A DNA stretch of 64,000 nt from Acidimicrobiaceae bacterium. Its GTDB lineage: Bacteria > Actinomycetota > Acidimicrobiia > Acidimicrobiales > Aldehydirespiratoraceae. A program made the translations under genes and the position numbers. This document shows positions 44,294-54,755 of this stretch, piece by piece. The stretch spans positions 1 through 64,000 of the forward strand of contig VYCM01000098.1 of NCBI GenBank assembly GCA_009843915.1, read 5' to 3'. The notes beneath the pieces are model-generated. The model saw nothing but the letters and a program-made list of their open reading frames with translations, did not search any database and was not told the origin of the DNA. Positions within the stretch are counted from its first letter, which is position 1; every line of letters begins with the position of its first letter.

Positions 44294-45637
44294 ATGACCG
44301 ACACCGAGGCAGCAGCCAGATTCCAGGAGGAGTGCACGGAAGCTGAAGTGCACACCGTGGAGGTCGCCATCCCTGACACCCAGGGGCACCTGCGGGGCAA
44401 GCGGGTGCCGGTCGAGCGCTTCTTCAGCACCGTGGCCGAGGACGGGGTGGCCATCGCCGACGCCATCTTCATCATGGACGCCCAGGACGACCTGACCGAC
44501 AACCCGTTCATCAACATGGACACCGGCTATCTCGACTGCAAGCTGATGCCCGACCTGTCCACCGGGCGCGTCTTCACCCACCAGCCCGGTTACGCCATCG
44601 TCTTCACCGATGTGTTCGATGAGCACGGCCGGCCGCACGAGCTGTCCCCCCGGCGGGTGCTGGCCCAGCAGATCGAGCGGTGCCGCCGCCTCGGATTCGA
44701 GCCCATAGCGGCCACCGAGCTCGAGTTCTACCTGTGCGATGAGGACTGGACGCGGGTCCAGGAGCACATCAAGTACTCGTCGCTCACCGACGCGGTGGCC
44801 CTCGAGGACTGCATCGCGGACATGCGGGACGGACTGCTCGGCGCGGGGCTGGAGGTGGAGTCCTCCAACGCCGAGTACGGGCCGGGGCTGATAGAGGTCA
44901 ACATCTCCTACGCCGACGCCATGACCGCCGCCGACGCGACGGTGCTCTTCAAGAGCATCGTCAAGCAGGTGGCCGTGCGCCACGGGATGAGGGCCACCTT
45001 CATGCCCAAGCCGTGGGCCGACCAGTCGGGCTCGGGGATGCACGTCCACACCAGCCTCAACGTCGACGGGGCCAACGCCTTCGCCGACTCCGACGGCGCC
45101 CCCAACGAGCTGATGTCGAAGTGGCTCGGAGGCCTGCTGGAGCATGCCCGATCCATGAGCCTGCTCGGAGCGCCCACCGACAACGGGGCCAAGCGGGTGA
45201 GGCCCTACACCTTCGCCCCCACCCACGTGCACTGGGGCGGGGACAACCGCACCGTGATGGCCCGCTGCATCACCGAGGCCGGCTCGTCGGGCAACCGGGT
45301 GGAGTTCCGGTCCGCCGGCGCCGACGCCGCCGCCCACCTGATGATCGCCGGGGTGCTGGCCGCCGGCTGCGACGGGCTCGAGCGGGGCCTACCGGTCCCG
45401 CCGATGAGCGAGGGCGATATGTACACCAATCCCGGCGACTGCGCCCCTCTGCCCGCGACGCTGGCCGACGCCATCGCGGCCTACCGCGGCTCCGCGCTGG
45501 CGGAGATGCTCGGAACAGACTTCTCGACGAACTACCTGTGCACCGCCGAGCACGAGCTCGCCCTGGCTGTCGAGAACTCTCCCGACCCGGAAGTCGTCAA
45601 CGACTGGGAGCGGGACCGCTTCCTAGCGCACTGCTAG
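44294..45637 (+). CDS. glutamine synthetase family protein (gamma-glutamyl-amine ligase-like)
   Basis: TELEFYL, FMPKPWADQSGSGMHVHTSL, NRTVMARCITEAGSSGNRVEFRSAGADA. Confidence 0.9.
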   Translation: MTDTEAAARFQEECTEAEVHTVEVAIPDTQGHLRGKRVPVERFFSTVAEDGVAIADAIFIMDAQDDLTDNPFINMDTGYLDCKLMPDLSTGRVFTHQPGYAIVFTDVFDEHGRPHELSPRRVLAQQIERCRRLGFEPIAATELEFYLCDEDWTRVQEHIKYSSLTDAVALEDCIADMRDGLLGAGLEVESSNAEYGPGLIEVNISYADAMTAADATVLFKSIVKQVAVRHGMRATFMPKPWADQSGSGMHVHTSLNVDGANAFADSDGAPNELMSKWLGGLLEHARSMSLLGAPTDNGAKRVRPYTFAPTHVHWGGDNRTVMARCITEAGSSGNRVEFRSAGADAAAHLMIAGVLAAGCDGLERGLPVPPMSEGDMYTNPGDCAPLPATLADAIAAYRGSALAEMLGTDFSTNYLCTAEHELALAVENSPDPEVVNDWERDRFLAHC

Positions 45638-45651
45638 CCCGTCCTGCCGTC

Positions 45652-46914
45652 ATGAGCCCTCCAGCCGCCTCCACGCCGACCCTGGCCCCCGAGATCGCCG
45701 ACCCGCGGCTCTACCTCGACAGCATCCCCCACGAGCGGTTCGCCCAGATCCGGGCCATGCCGGGGCTGGCCTGGCATCCCTACGGCGACAGGGGGTTTTG
45801 GGCGGTGACCCGCCACGCCGACGTCAGGGCGGTGTCGCGCAACCCGAGGGTGTTCTCGTCGGCCATCGGCCACACCAACCTGTGGGACCTGGAGGCCGAC
45901 GCCCTGGAGGCCCGCCGCTCGTTGATCGACACCGACGCCCCCGACCACACCCGCTTGCGGCGCATGGTGGCTGGGGCGTTCACCCCCAAGAACATCCGCC
46001 GCTGGGAGGATGCGGTGCGGGAGATCACCGTCGAGTTGCTCGACGAGTTCCTGGCCCAGGGGGGCGGCGACTGGGTCGAGATGGTGGCCGCCCCGCTGCC
46101 CATCCGGGTGATCCTGTCGATGCTGGGCGTGCCCGTCGCCGACGGCGGCTACCTCGTCGAGCTGTCGAACTACCTGGTGGAGGGCACCAGCGACACCCAG
46201 TCGCTGCCGCCCGACGCCTTCGGCAACACCACCGAGCTGCGCCTGCTGCCGTTCAACAGCCCGGCCAGCCACGCCCTGTTCGAGTACGGCGACGAGATGC
46301 GCTCCAAACGGCGGGCCGAGCCCTGCGACGACCTCGTCACCCACCTGGTCAAGGCCGAAGCCGAAGGCGGGCGAATCTCCCGCCACGAGTACCGCCACCT
46401 GTTCCACCTGCTGGTCTTCGCCGGCAACGAGACCACCCGCACAGCCATCAGCCATGGCGCCATGGCCCTGGCCGCCCACCCCGACCAGTGGCAGCGGGTG
46501 GTGGACGACCCCGGACTGGTCGAGCCGGCCACCGAGGAGATCATCCGGTGGGCCACCCCGGTGCTGCACATGCGCAGAACGGCGGCCGTCGACTGCGAGT
46601 TGGCCGGCACCCCGATCGCGGCCGGCGACAAGGTGGTCATGTGGTACGCCTCGGCCAACCGCGACGAGGCCGCCTACACCGATCCCTTCCGCTTCGACGT
46701 AGGCCGCGGCGACAACGAGCACTTCGCCTTCGGTGGCGGCGGGCCTCACCTGTGCCTCGGCGCGTTCCTGGCCCGGCTCGAAGTGTCGGTGCTGCTTCAG
46801 GAGATGGCCGCGAGGCGGATGTTCCTGGAGCAGCGCGGCGAGCCCGTGAGGATGGCATCGAACTTCGTCCACGGCGTGCTGTCCGTGGATATGGCCCCGG
46901 GAGGTGCGCCATGA
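45652..46914 (+). CDS. cytochrome P450
   Basis: FAGNETTRTAISHG I-helix, FAFGGGGPHLCLGAFLARLE heme-binding motif. Confidence 0.95.
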   Translation: MSPPAASTPTLAPEIADPRLYLDSIPHERFAQIRAMPGLAWHPYGDRGFWAVTRHADVRAVSRNPRVFSSAIGHTNLWDLEADALEARRSLIDTDAPDHTRLRRMVAGAFTPKNIRRWEDAVREITVELLDEFLAQGGGDWVEMVAAPLPIRVILSMLGVPVADGGYLVELSNYLVEGTSDTQSLPPDAFGNTTELRLLPFNSPASHALFEYGDEMRSKRRAEPCDDLVTHLVKAEAEGGRISRHEYRHLFHLLVFAGNETTRTAISHGAMALAAHPDQWQRVVDDPGLVEPATEEIIRWATPVLHMRRTAAVDCELAGTPIAAGDKVVMWYASANRDEAAYTDPFRFDVGRGDNEHFAFGGGGPHLCLGAFLARLEVSVLLQEMAARRMFLEQRGEPVRMASNFVHGVLSVDMAPGGAP

Positions 46915-48197
46915 ACTCATTGCCCAACACCGAGCGTCTGGCGGCCGAGCGGGCCCGCTGGGTGGCCGCCGGGACCGCGGGCCGGCCCTTCTTCGTGGCC
47001 AGCGCCTCGGGGGCCCGCATCACCGACGTGGACGGCCGCGAGTTCATCGACTTCGTGTCGGGTATCGGCACCGTCAACCACGGCCATCGCGACCCCGAGA
47101 TCGTGGCCGCTATCCATGCCCAGGTCGACGCCTACCTGCACCAGTGCTTCTCGCTGTCGGCCTACGAGCCCTACGTAGACGTGTGCCGGCTGCTGTGCGA
47201 GTGCCATCCCGGCGACTTCGCCAAGAAGGCCCTGCTGCTGAACTCGGGCGCCGAGGCAGTGGAGAACGCGGTGAAGATCGCCCGTTACCACACCGGCCGT
47301 CCGGGCATCGTGAGTCTGGACAACGGCTTCCACGGCCGCACCCTTCTGGCCATGTCGCTGACGTCGAAGGTGCGGCCCTACAAGCTGGGCTTCGGCCCGT
47401 TCGCGCCGGAGGTGTACCGGGCGCCCGGCCCCTACCCGTACCGGGGGGTGACCTCCGACGACGCCGTCGCCGGGCTCGAGCGGCTGTTGAAGAACCAGAC
47501 CGACCCGTCGAACGTGGCCGCCATCATCTTCGAGCCGGTGCAGGGCGAGGGCGGGTTCATCCCCATGCCCGAGGACTACCCGGGCAGGGTCGCGGAGATC
47601 GCGGCCGAACACGGGATCCTGGTGATCGCCGACGAGGTCCAGTCGGGCATGGGCCGAACCGGGGTCCCTGCGGCCATCGCCCACTACGGCGTCGAGCCGG
47701 ACCTGTGCACGTGGGGCAAGTCGATGGGAGGCGGCCTCCCCATCTCGGGCGTGACCGGGCGGGCCGAGATCATGGACTCGGTCCATGGCGGCGGGATCGG
47801 CGGCACCTACGGCGGCAACCCGTTGTCGTGCGCGGCCGCGGCCGTGGCCATCGGCCGGGTGTTCGACCCGGACTTCCAGCAGGCGGCCGAATCTCTGGGC
47901 CGCCGCCTGCGATGCGCCCTCGACGAGCTGGCCGCTTCCACGCCCGCCATCGGCGAGGTGCGGGGCTTGGGCGCCATGCTGGCCCTCGAGTTCGTCAAGG
48001 ACCCGGCCACCCGCGAGCCCGCCCCCGAGACGGCCGCCGCCGTCATGGACGCCGCCTTCGAGCGGGGTCTGCTGCTCATGGGGGCCGGGGTCTACTCCAA
48101 CTGCATCCGGGTGCTGGTGCCCCTGGTGGCCACCGACACCGATGTCGACGAGGGCCTGAGCATTCTGACCCAGTCGCTGGCCGAGGCGGCATTGTGA
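46911..48197 (+). CDS. class III aminotransferase (4-aminobutyrate-like)
   Basis: LLLNSGAEAVENAVKIARYHTGRPGIVSLDNGFHGRT, VIADEVQSGMGRTG, TWGKSMGGGLPISGVTGRAE. Confidence 0.92.
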   Translation: MNSLPNTERLAAERARWVAAGTAGRPFFVASASGARITDVDGREFIDFVSGIGTVNHGHRDPEIVAAIHAQVDAYLHQCFSLSAYEPYVDVCRLLCECHPGDFAKKALLLNSGAEAVENAVKIARYHTGRPGIVSLDNGFHGRTLLAMSLTSKVRPYKLGFGPFAPEVYRAPGPYPYRGVTSDDAVAGLERLLKNQTDPSNVAAIIFEPVQGEGGFIPMPEDYPGRVAEIAAEHGILVIADEVQSGMGRTGVPAAIAHYGVEPDLCTWGKSMGGGLPISGVTGRAEIMDSVHGGGIGGTYGGNPLSCAAAAVAIGRVFDPDFQQAAESLGRRLRCALDELAASTPAIGEVRGLGAMLALEFVKDPATREPAPETAAAVMDAAFERGLLLMGAGVYSNCIRVLVPLVATDTDVDEGLSILTQSLAEAAL

Positions 48198-48415
48198 GCG
48201 CTGACCTGGTGCGGGTGGCCGTCGACTCCGAGCGGTGCATCGGCGGGGGACAGTGCGAGATGCTGGAGCCCGAGGTCTTCCTGGTCGACGACGACGAGGC
48301 GATCTCGTCCGTCATCGGGTCCGGTGAGCTGCCCCGCGACCGGGCCGATGTGGTCGTGCACCGGTGCCCGGGCGCGGCCATCTCCATCGTCGAACCCCAG
48401 AGGCCGAGCGAGTAG
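48194..48415 (+). CDS. [3Fe-4S]-type ferredoxin (P450 partner)
   Basis: VDSERCIGGGQCEMLEPEVFLVDDD...VVHRCPGAAISI. Confidence 0.88.
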   Translation: MSADLVRVAVDSERCIGGGQCEMLEPEVFLVDDDEAISSVIGSGELPRDRADVVVHRCPGAAISIVEPQRPSE

Positions 48416-48424
48416 GAGGCCCGC

Positions 48425-49888
48425 ATGCAGACCTACGACAACTGGATCGACGGGGGCTTCGCCGCACCCGCCGGCGGGCGCCGCATGACCACGGCCAACC
48501 CCTTCACAGGAGAGGTCTGGGCGGAGGTGGCCGACGATCCCGACGCCGTCGACGCGGCGGTGGCCGCGGCCCGCCGGGCCGTCAGTGACGGGCCGTGGGC
48601 GCAGATGGCGGCGGCCGAGCGGGCCCGGCTCATGCGTCGCCTGGGCGAGATCCTCACCCGGGACGCCGACGAGTTGGCCGCCATCGAGACCCGCGACAAC
48701 GGCAAGATCATCCGCGAGACCTCGGCGCAGGCCAAGAGCCTCCAGAGCTACTACGACTACTTCGCCGGCCTGGCCGACAAGACCTGTGGCGAGCAGATCC
48801 CCAGCCCCACGCCCAACTTCCTCGTCTACACCGAGAAGGTGCCCGTCGGCGTGGTGGGCGCCATCATCCCGTGGAACTCGCCCCTGTTGCTGCTGACCTG
48901 GAAACTGGCGCCGCTGCTGGCCGCAGGCTGCACCGCAGTGGTGAAGCCGTCCGAGCTCACTCCGGTCACCGCGCTGCTGCTGGCCGAGCGGGCCGCCGAA
49001 GCCGGCTTCCCGCCGGGTGTCATCAACGTGGTCACGGGAGGCCCGTCGGTGGGGGCCGCACTGACCGCCCATCCCGGCATCGACAAGATCACCTTCACCG
49101 GCGGCGGCGACACCGCCCGTCATGTGGCCAGGGCCGCCGCCGCCAACCTGGTTCCGACAGTGCTGGAGCTGGGCGGCAAGTCGCCTCAGATCATCTTCGA
49201 CGACGCCGACCCTGAAGCCGCCACCAACGGCTTGCTGGCCGGGATCTTCGCGGCCAGCGGCCAGACCTGCATTGCCGGGTCGCGCGCCTATGTACAGCGG
49301 GGCGTCGCCGACGACATCGTGGCCAGGATCACGGCCCGGGCCTCCGAGCTGGTGCTGGGGGACCCCTCGGACTTCGCCACCGAGATGGGCCCGGCCGCGT
49401 CGGACGCGCAACGCGACCGCATCCTGGCCATGATCGAGCAGGCCCGGACCGAGGGAGCCACCATCGCAGCCGGGGGGACGGTCGACCCCGTCCTGGGAGG
49501 CCGGTTCGTGCGGCCCACCGTGATCACCGGTGCCACCAACGACACCACCATCGTGCGCAAGGAAGTCTTTGGCCCGGTGCTGGCCATGATGACCTTCGAC
49601 GACGAGGATGAGGCGGTCAAGCTGGCCAACGACACCGACTACGGGCTGGCCGCCGGCGTGTGGACCCTCGACGTGCGCCGGGCCCTGCGGATGTCGCGGG
49701 CGCTGCACGCCGGCACCGTCTGGGTCAACACCTACCGCACGGCCAGCTACACCGCGCCCTTCGGCGGGTTCAAGCAGTCCGGCTACGGCAAGGACAACGG
49801 CCGCGAGGCCCTCGACGGCTACCTGTTGACCAAGACGGTGTGGGTGGAGCTGACCGGCGCCACCCGCGACCCCTTCGTGCTGGGTTGA
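48425..49888 (+). CDS. aldehyde dehydrogenase family protein
   Basis: IIPWNSPLLLLTWKLAPLLAAGC, VLELGGKSPQIIFDDAD, GQTCIAGSR. Confidence 0.95.
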   Translation: MQTYDNWIDGGFAAPAGGRRMTTANPFTGEVWAEVADDPDAVDAAVAAARRAVSDGPWAQMAAAERARLMRRLGEILTRDADELAAIETRDNGKIIRETSAQAKSLQSYYDYFAGLADKTCGEQIPSPTPNFLVYTEKVPVGVVGAIIPWNSPLLLLTWKLAPLLAAGCTAVVKPSELTPVTALLLAERAAEAGFPPGVINVVTGGPSVGAALTAHPGIDKITFTGGGDTARHVARAAAANLVPTVLELGGKSPQIIFDDADPEAATNGLLAGIFAASGQTCIAGSRAYVQRGVADDIVARITARASELVLGDPSDFATEMGPAASDAQRDRILAMIEQARTEGATIAAGGTVDPVLGGRFVRPTVITGATNDTTIVRKEVFGPVLAMMTFDDEDEAVKLANDTDYGLAAGVWTLDVRRALRMSRALHAGTVWVNTYRTASYTAPFGGFKQSGYGKDNGREALDGYLLTKTVWVELTGATRDPFVLG

Positions 49889-51144
49889 TGACCCTCACGA
49901 AGCAAGTTCTGGCGCCTGCGGACCTTCAGGATCCGGCCACATTCTCGGCAGGCATCCCGCATGGGGCCTTCGCCGAGATGCGGGCCCGCCCGACGCTGAG
50001 TTGGACACCGCCAAGCGGCGGCGACCGCACCGGCTTCTGGTCGGTCACCCGCCATGCGCCGGTGTCGGAGGTCTCCCGCGACACCGACCTGTACTCGTCG
50101 GCCGTCGGGCACATACAGATCTACGACATCGACGAGGACGCCCTGTCAGCCCGGGCGTCCATGATCGACCTCGACCCTCCGGTGCACACCCGCCTGCGGC
50201 GGCTCGTCAGCTCGGCGTTCACACCCCGCCACGTGCAGTCCTACGAGACCGCGGTGCGAGCCAGGATCGCCGAGCGCCTCGACGCGCTGATGCAGGCCGG
50301 CGGCGGCAACTGGGTGGAGGCGGTGGCCGCGCCCATTCCCATCGGGGTGATCTGCGACATCATGGGCGTGCCCGAGTCGGACCACGACTACATGATCGAG
50401 CTGACCGACCATCTCGTGGCCGGCACCTCCAGCAAGCCGCTGGAGGCCGGCGCCTACGGCAACACCACCGACCTGCGGCTGCTGCCGTTCAACAGCCCGG
50501 CCGCCCACGGCATCAACGAGTACGCCCGCGCCCTCGGCGAACGGCGCCGGGCCGAGCCCGCCGACGACCTGATCACCAAGCTCATCGAGGCCGAGGTCGA
50601 CGGCGAGCGGCTCACCGACGCCGAGTTCACCAACTTCTTCCGGCTGATGGTCTTCGCCGGCAACGAGACCACCAGGGCGTCGATGGCTCACCTGGCTCTG
50701 CACCTCGTCGACTTCGCCGACCAGTTCGAACGGCTGCGCTCCGATCCCTCGCTGATGGACCAGGCCGTCGAGGAGGTGATCCGGTACTCGTCGCCGATCC
50801 TGTACTTCCGCCGCACCCTGACCCGCGACACCGTGCTGCAGGACACCCCGCTGCGCGCCGGTGACAAGGTGGTGATGTGGTACGCGGCGGCCAACTTCGA
50901 CGAGGAGGTGTTCGACGAGCCCCTGCGCTTCGACGTCACCAGGCCGCTGCGACCGCCCAACGTCGCCTTCGGCGGCGGCGGCGCCCACTTCTGCCTGGGA
51001 GCGCCGCTGGCCCGCCTCGAACTGGCCGTGCTCATCGAGGCGATCCTGTCCCGCGGCATCGATCTGCGGCTGGCCGGCGATCCTGTCTATGTGGACTCGA
51101 ACTTCGTCAACGGCATAGAGCATCTGGAGGTTGAGGTCGGGTGA
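49888..51144 (+). CDS. cytochrome P450
   Basis: FAGNETTRASMAHLA, VAFGGGGAHFCLGAPLARLE. Confidence 0.95.
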   Translation: MTLTKQVLAPADLQDPATFSAGIPHGAFAEMRARPTLSWTPPSGGDRTGFWSVTRHAPVSEVSRDTDLYSSAVGHIQIYDIDEDALSARASMIDLDPPVHTRLRRLVSSAFTPRHVQSYETAVRARIAERLDALMQAGGGNWVEAVAAPIPIGVICDIMGVPESDHDYMIELTDHLVAGTSSKPLEAGAYGNTTDLRLLPFNSPAAHGINEYARALGERRRAEPADDLITKLIEAEVDGERLTDAEFTNFFRLMVFAGNETTRASMAHLALHLVDFADQFERLRSDPSLMDQAVEEVIRYSSPILYFRRTLTRDTVLQDTPLRAGDKVVMWYAAANFDEEVFDEPLRFDVTRPLRPPNVAFGGGGAHFCLGAPLARLELAVLIEAILSRGIDLRLAGDPVYVDSNFVNGIEHLEVEVG

Positions 51145-52352
51145 GCGTGGTGGGCCTGCCTGAGCTGGGCCCCGTACAGGGCGAGCCGGCCAGCGTCGAC
51201 GCCTGGGAGCGCGGCTGGGAACAGTACCTGCACTACCGGGGCGACCCGGTGGCCGTGATGTCGGAGGCAGGCGCCGACGACGAGGCCTTCGTTCTGGGAC
51301 CGGTGTTCGCGGCGGTCTACCGGGTGCTGGCCGGCACTCCCCTCAGTTCGCCCGCGCTCGCCGCGGACACGGCCCGGGTGCGGTCGCGCGCCGCCGCGTC
51401 CGGTGATCGTGAACGGGCCCATGTGCGGGCGCTCCAGCTGCTTGTCGCGGGGGAGTTCACCGCTGCGGCCCGGGCTTGGGACGAGGTCGCCAACGGCGAG
51501 CGCGACTTCGCGGCGGTGCGCTTCGCTCATGACGTCTACCTGCATGTCGGCGACGACGGCGGCCGGCTGGCATCCAGCGCTCGGGCCGCCGAGGCTTGGC
51601 AGGGCGAGCCGGGATGGGGGTTCGTGGCCGGTCAGCACGCCTTCGCCCTGGAGGAGCTCGGGCACTACGACGAGGCCGAGGAGCTGGGTCGGGCCGCCCT
51701 GGACCTCGACCCCGAAGACCTGTGGTCCCGACATGCGCTCGCCCACGTGTACGAGTCCACCGACGACACTGTGGCCGCGCTCGAGCTGCTGGAGGGATCG
51801 GTCGAGCGGTGGAGCAGCCAGGAACTCCTCGCCACCCACATCTGGTGGCATCTGGCCCTGCGCCTGCTGGCCTCCGGTGATGAGTCGAGCGCGCTGGCCG
51901 TCTTCGACGAGCGCATGCCCAATGCCAAGACCGCCTTCCAGCTCTGCGACCAGACATCGCTGCTGTGGCGGCTCGAGCTGGCCGGGTGCGACGCCGGCGA
52001 CCGCTGGGACGCGCTGGCAGAGCGCTGGGACGGCGTGGCCGAGCGCCACACCTGCGCCTTTCTGGACGTGCACGCCGCCTTGACATTCACGCGCCGGCCC
52101 GACCATCCCGGGGCGGGACGCTGGTTCGAGGGACTTGGCGAGCGCCCATCGGGGACCAGCGAGAACGACAGGACGTTCAGCCGCGTGGTCGAGCCGCTGG
52201 TGGAGGCCTTCGGCAGCTACGCCCACGGCGACTATGACCACTGCGTGCAGATCGTGGACGCACTGGGTGCGACTACCCGGTACATCGGCGGGAGCATCGC
52301 CCAGCGAGACCTGATAACGCTGACCGCGCAGGCGGCGGTCGTGGCGGCATGA
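51141..52352 (+). CDS. tetratricopeptide-repeat protein (TTC38-like)
   Basis: Helical TPR-like repeats, e.g. HAFALEELGHYDEAEELGRAALDLDPEDLWSRHALAHVYE. Confidence 0.72.
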   Translation: MSVVGLPELGPVQGEPASVDAWERGWEQYLHYRGDPVAVMSEAGADDEAFVLGPVFAAVYRVLAGTPLSSPALAADTARVRSRAAASGDRERAHVRALQLLVAGEFTAAARAWDEVANGERDFAAVRFAHDVYLHVGDDGGRLASSARAAEAWQGEPGWGFVAGQHAFALEELGHYDEAEELGRAALDLDPEDLWSRHALAHVYESTDDTVAALELLEGSVERWSSQELLATHIWWHLALRLLASGDESSALAVFDERMPNAKTAFQLCDQTSLLWRLELAGCDAGDRWDALAERWDGVAERHTCAFLDVHAALTFTRRPDHPGAGRWFEGLGERPSGTSENDRTFSRVVEPLVEAFGSYAHGDYDHCVQIVDALGATTRYIGGSIAQRDLITLTAQAAVVAA

Positions 52353-53560
52353 GCTGGGAGCTCACGCCGGAGCAGAGGGCCCGCCAGGCCGAGGCCCGGA
52401 CCCTGGCTCGCGAGGTGATCGCGCCGCGGGCCGCCGAGGTGGACCGCAGCGAGCAGTATCCCTGGGACAACGTCGCCGCCCTCCAGCAGGCCGGCTTCAC
52501 CGGTATGACCGTGCCCGCCGCCCTCGGCGGTCCTGGCCGGCCGCTGCTTGACGCCGTGCTGGTGGTGGAGGAGATGGCCAAGGTGTGCGGGGTCACGGGC
52601 CGCATCGCGGTGGAGTGCAACATGGGGGCGCTCTCCGCGGTCATGGCCTACGGCACCGACGCCCAGCGGGCCAGGGTCGCGGAGCTGGTGCTGGCGGGGG
52701 ACAAGCCGGCCATCTGCATCACCGAGCCCGACGCCGGGAGCGCGGCGTCGGAGATGACCACCCGAGCCGACCGGAGCGGCGACGGCTACGTGCTCAACGG
52801 CACCAAGCACTGGATCACCGGCGGTGGCGTCTCGAGGACGCACCTCGTGTTCGCCCGGGTCTTCGATGAGAAGGGAGACGAGGAGGGCATCGGCGCGTTC
52901 CTGGCCTTCAGGGACGAGACGCCGGGACTCGAGATCGGGCCCCGCGAGCCGGCCATGGGACTGAGGGGCATCCCCGAGACGGTGGTCAGCTTCAACGACA
53001 TGGAGGTCACTGCCGACATGGCGGTTCAGCCGCCGTCGGGGCTGAGACGGGGCTTCGCCGACTTGATGAACGCCTACAACACCCAGCGGGTGGGGGCGGG
53101 CACGGTGGCGCTCGGTCTGGCTTCGGGCGCCTACGAACTGGCGCTGGAGTTCGTGAAGAAGCGAGAGCAGTTCGGGCGCCCCATTGCCGAGTTCCAGGGG
53201 TTGCAGTGGATGCTGGCCGACATGTCGGTGAAGCTGGAGGCGGCCCGCAGCCTCACCTACCGAGCGGCAGCCTCGCGGGGGCCCGGCGGCAGCCCGTTCC
53301 CCGATCCCGCCCTCGCCGCCCAGGCCAAGATCTTCACCTCCGAGACGGCCATCGCCGTGGTGAGCGACGCGCTGCAGGCCCACGGCGCGGCCGGCTACAG
53401 CCGCAACAATCCCCTGGAGCGCATGTACCGCGACGTGCGGATGTTCACCATCGGCGGCGGCACGGCCCAGATCCTGCGCACAGTCGTGGCGTCGCGGATC
53501 CTGGACATGAAGCTGCCCCAGACTCGCGGCGGCTACCTGCCCAGGGACGCCTCCCCATGA
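52349..53560 (+). CDS. acyl-CoA dehydrogenase
   Basis: ICITEPDAGSAASEMTTRA, REQFGRPIAEFQGLQWMLADM, LERMYRDVRMFTIGGGTAQI. Confidence 0.93.
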   Translation: MSWELTPEQRARQAEARTLAREVIAPRAAEVDRSEQYPWDNVAALQQAGFTGMTVPAALGGPGRPLLDAVLVVEEMAKVCGVTGRIAVECNMGALSAVMAYGTDAQRARVAELVLAGDKPAICITEPDAGSAASEMTTRADRSGDGYVLNGTKHWITGGGVSRTHLVFARVFDEKGDEEGIGAFLAFRDETPGLEIGPREPAMGLRGIPETVVSFNDMEVTADMAVQPPSGLRRGFADLMNAYNTQRVGAGTVALGLASGAYELALEFVKKREQFGRPIAEFQGLQWMLADMSVKLEAARSLTYRAAASRGPGGSPFPDPALAAQAKIFTSETAIAVVSDALQAHGAAGYSRNNPLERMYRDVRMFTIGGGTAQILRTVVASRILDMKLPQTRGGYLPRDASP

Positions 53561-53585
53561 GGGAGGGCGTGGGGGCACAGACGCG

Positions 53586-54755
53586 ATGAGCGCACCGCTG
53601 GAGGGCGTGATCGTGGTCGCATTGGAGGCGGCTGTCGCCGCGCCGTTCGCCACCCGCCAGTTGGCCGACCTGGGCGCCCGCGTCCTCAAGGTGGAACGAC
53701 CCGGTGAGGGCGACTTCGCCCGCCACTACGACTCGGCCATGGACGGCACCTCCGCGTTCTTCGTCTGGGCCAACCGCGGCAAGCAGAGCATCGAGTTGGA
53801 CCTGAAGGACCCCGACGACCGTGCCCGCTTCGACCGGCTAGTGGCCGGCGCCGACGTCTTCGTGCAGAACCTGTCACCAGCCGCGGCCCGCCGGGCCGGG
53901 ATCCTCGCCGACCAGTTGCGGGCGGACCTGCCCGGCCTGATCGCCTGCGACATCTCCGGCTACGGACTGGGCGGCCCTCGCACCGACGACAAGGCTTACG
54001 ACCTGGCCGTCCAGGCCGAGGGGGGCGCGGTGGCGCTGACCGGCACGCCGGCGCAGGCGTGCAAGGTCGGCTTCTCGATCGCGGACATCGCCGCGGCCAT
54101 GTACGCCTTCTCGTCGATCCTGGCCGCGCTGTACCGCCGGCAGGCCACCGGCGAGGGCGCGTCCATCGAGGTGTCGATGCTGGAGAGCATCGCCGAGTGG
54201 ACCGCCGCGCCGACCTACGCGGCCGTGGGAAGCGGCTCGGTGCCGCCGAGGGCCGGCCACCGCCACACCATCATCGCCCCGTACGGCATGTACCCGATGA
54301 GCGACGGAGAGCTGGTGATGATCGGCGTGCAGAGCAACCGGGACTGGACCGACTTCGCCGAGCACGTCCTGTGCGACCCGGCGCTGTCCGACGATCCCCG
54401 GTTCGCCGACAACTCCGATCGCATCGCCAACATCGACGATCTGGAGGCCTTGATCACGTCGGTGTTCACGTCGGTCAGCCCGGAGGAGCTGATGCAGCGC
54501 CTGCGGGCCGGACGGGTGGCCCACAGCTTCGTGCGGGACCCGATGGCGCTGTGGCAGCACGATCAGCTCAGGGCCCGCGATCGCTTCATGCAGGTGACCA
54601 CGCCGACGGGGTCGACCGAGGTCTACAAGCCCCCCTTCAACCTCAGCGACGCCGGCGACCCGGACACCACCGTCCCCGCGCTGGGCGAGCATGCCCTCGA
54701 CTTGATCACCGAACTGGAGTCCCGCGCCGAACGGCGTCAGCGGTCGGGGTTGTAG
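53586..54755 (+). CDS. CaiB/BaiF family CoA transferase
   Basis: PLEGVIVVALEAAVAAPFATRQLADLGARVLKVERPGEGDFAR, NRGKQSIELDLKDPDDR. Confidence 0.93.
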   Translation: MSAPLEGVIVVALEAAVAAPFATRQLADLGARVLKVERPGEGDFARHYDSAMDGTSAFFVWANRGKQSIELDLKDPDDRARFDRLVAGADVFVQNLSPAAARRAGILADQLRADLPGLIACDISGYGLGGPRTDDKAYDLAVQAEGGAVALTGTPAQACKVGFSIADIAAAMYAFSSILAALYRRQATGEGASIEVSMLESIAEWTAAPTYAAVGSGSVPPRAGHRHTIIAPYGMYPMSDGELVMIGVQSNRDWTDFAEHVLCDPALSDDPRFADNSDRIANIDDLEALITSVFTSVSPEELMQRLRAGRVAHSFVRDPMALWQHDQLRARDRFMQVTTPTGSTEVYKPPFNLSDAGDPDTTVPALGEHALDLITELESRAERRQRSGL

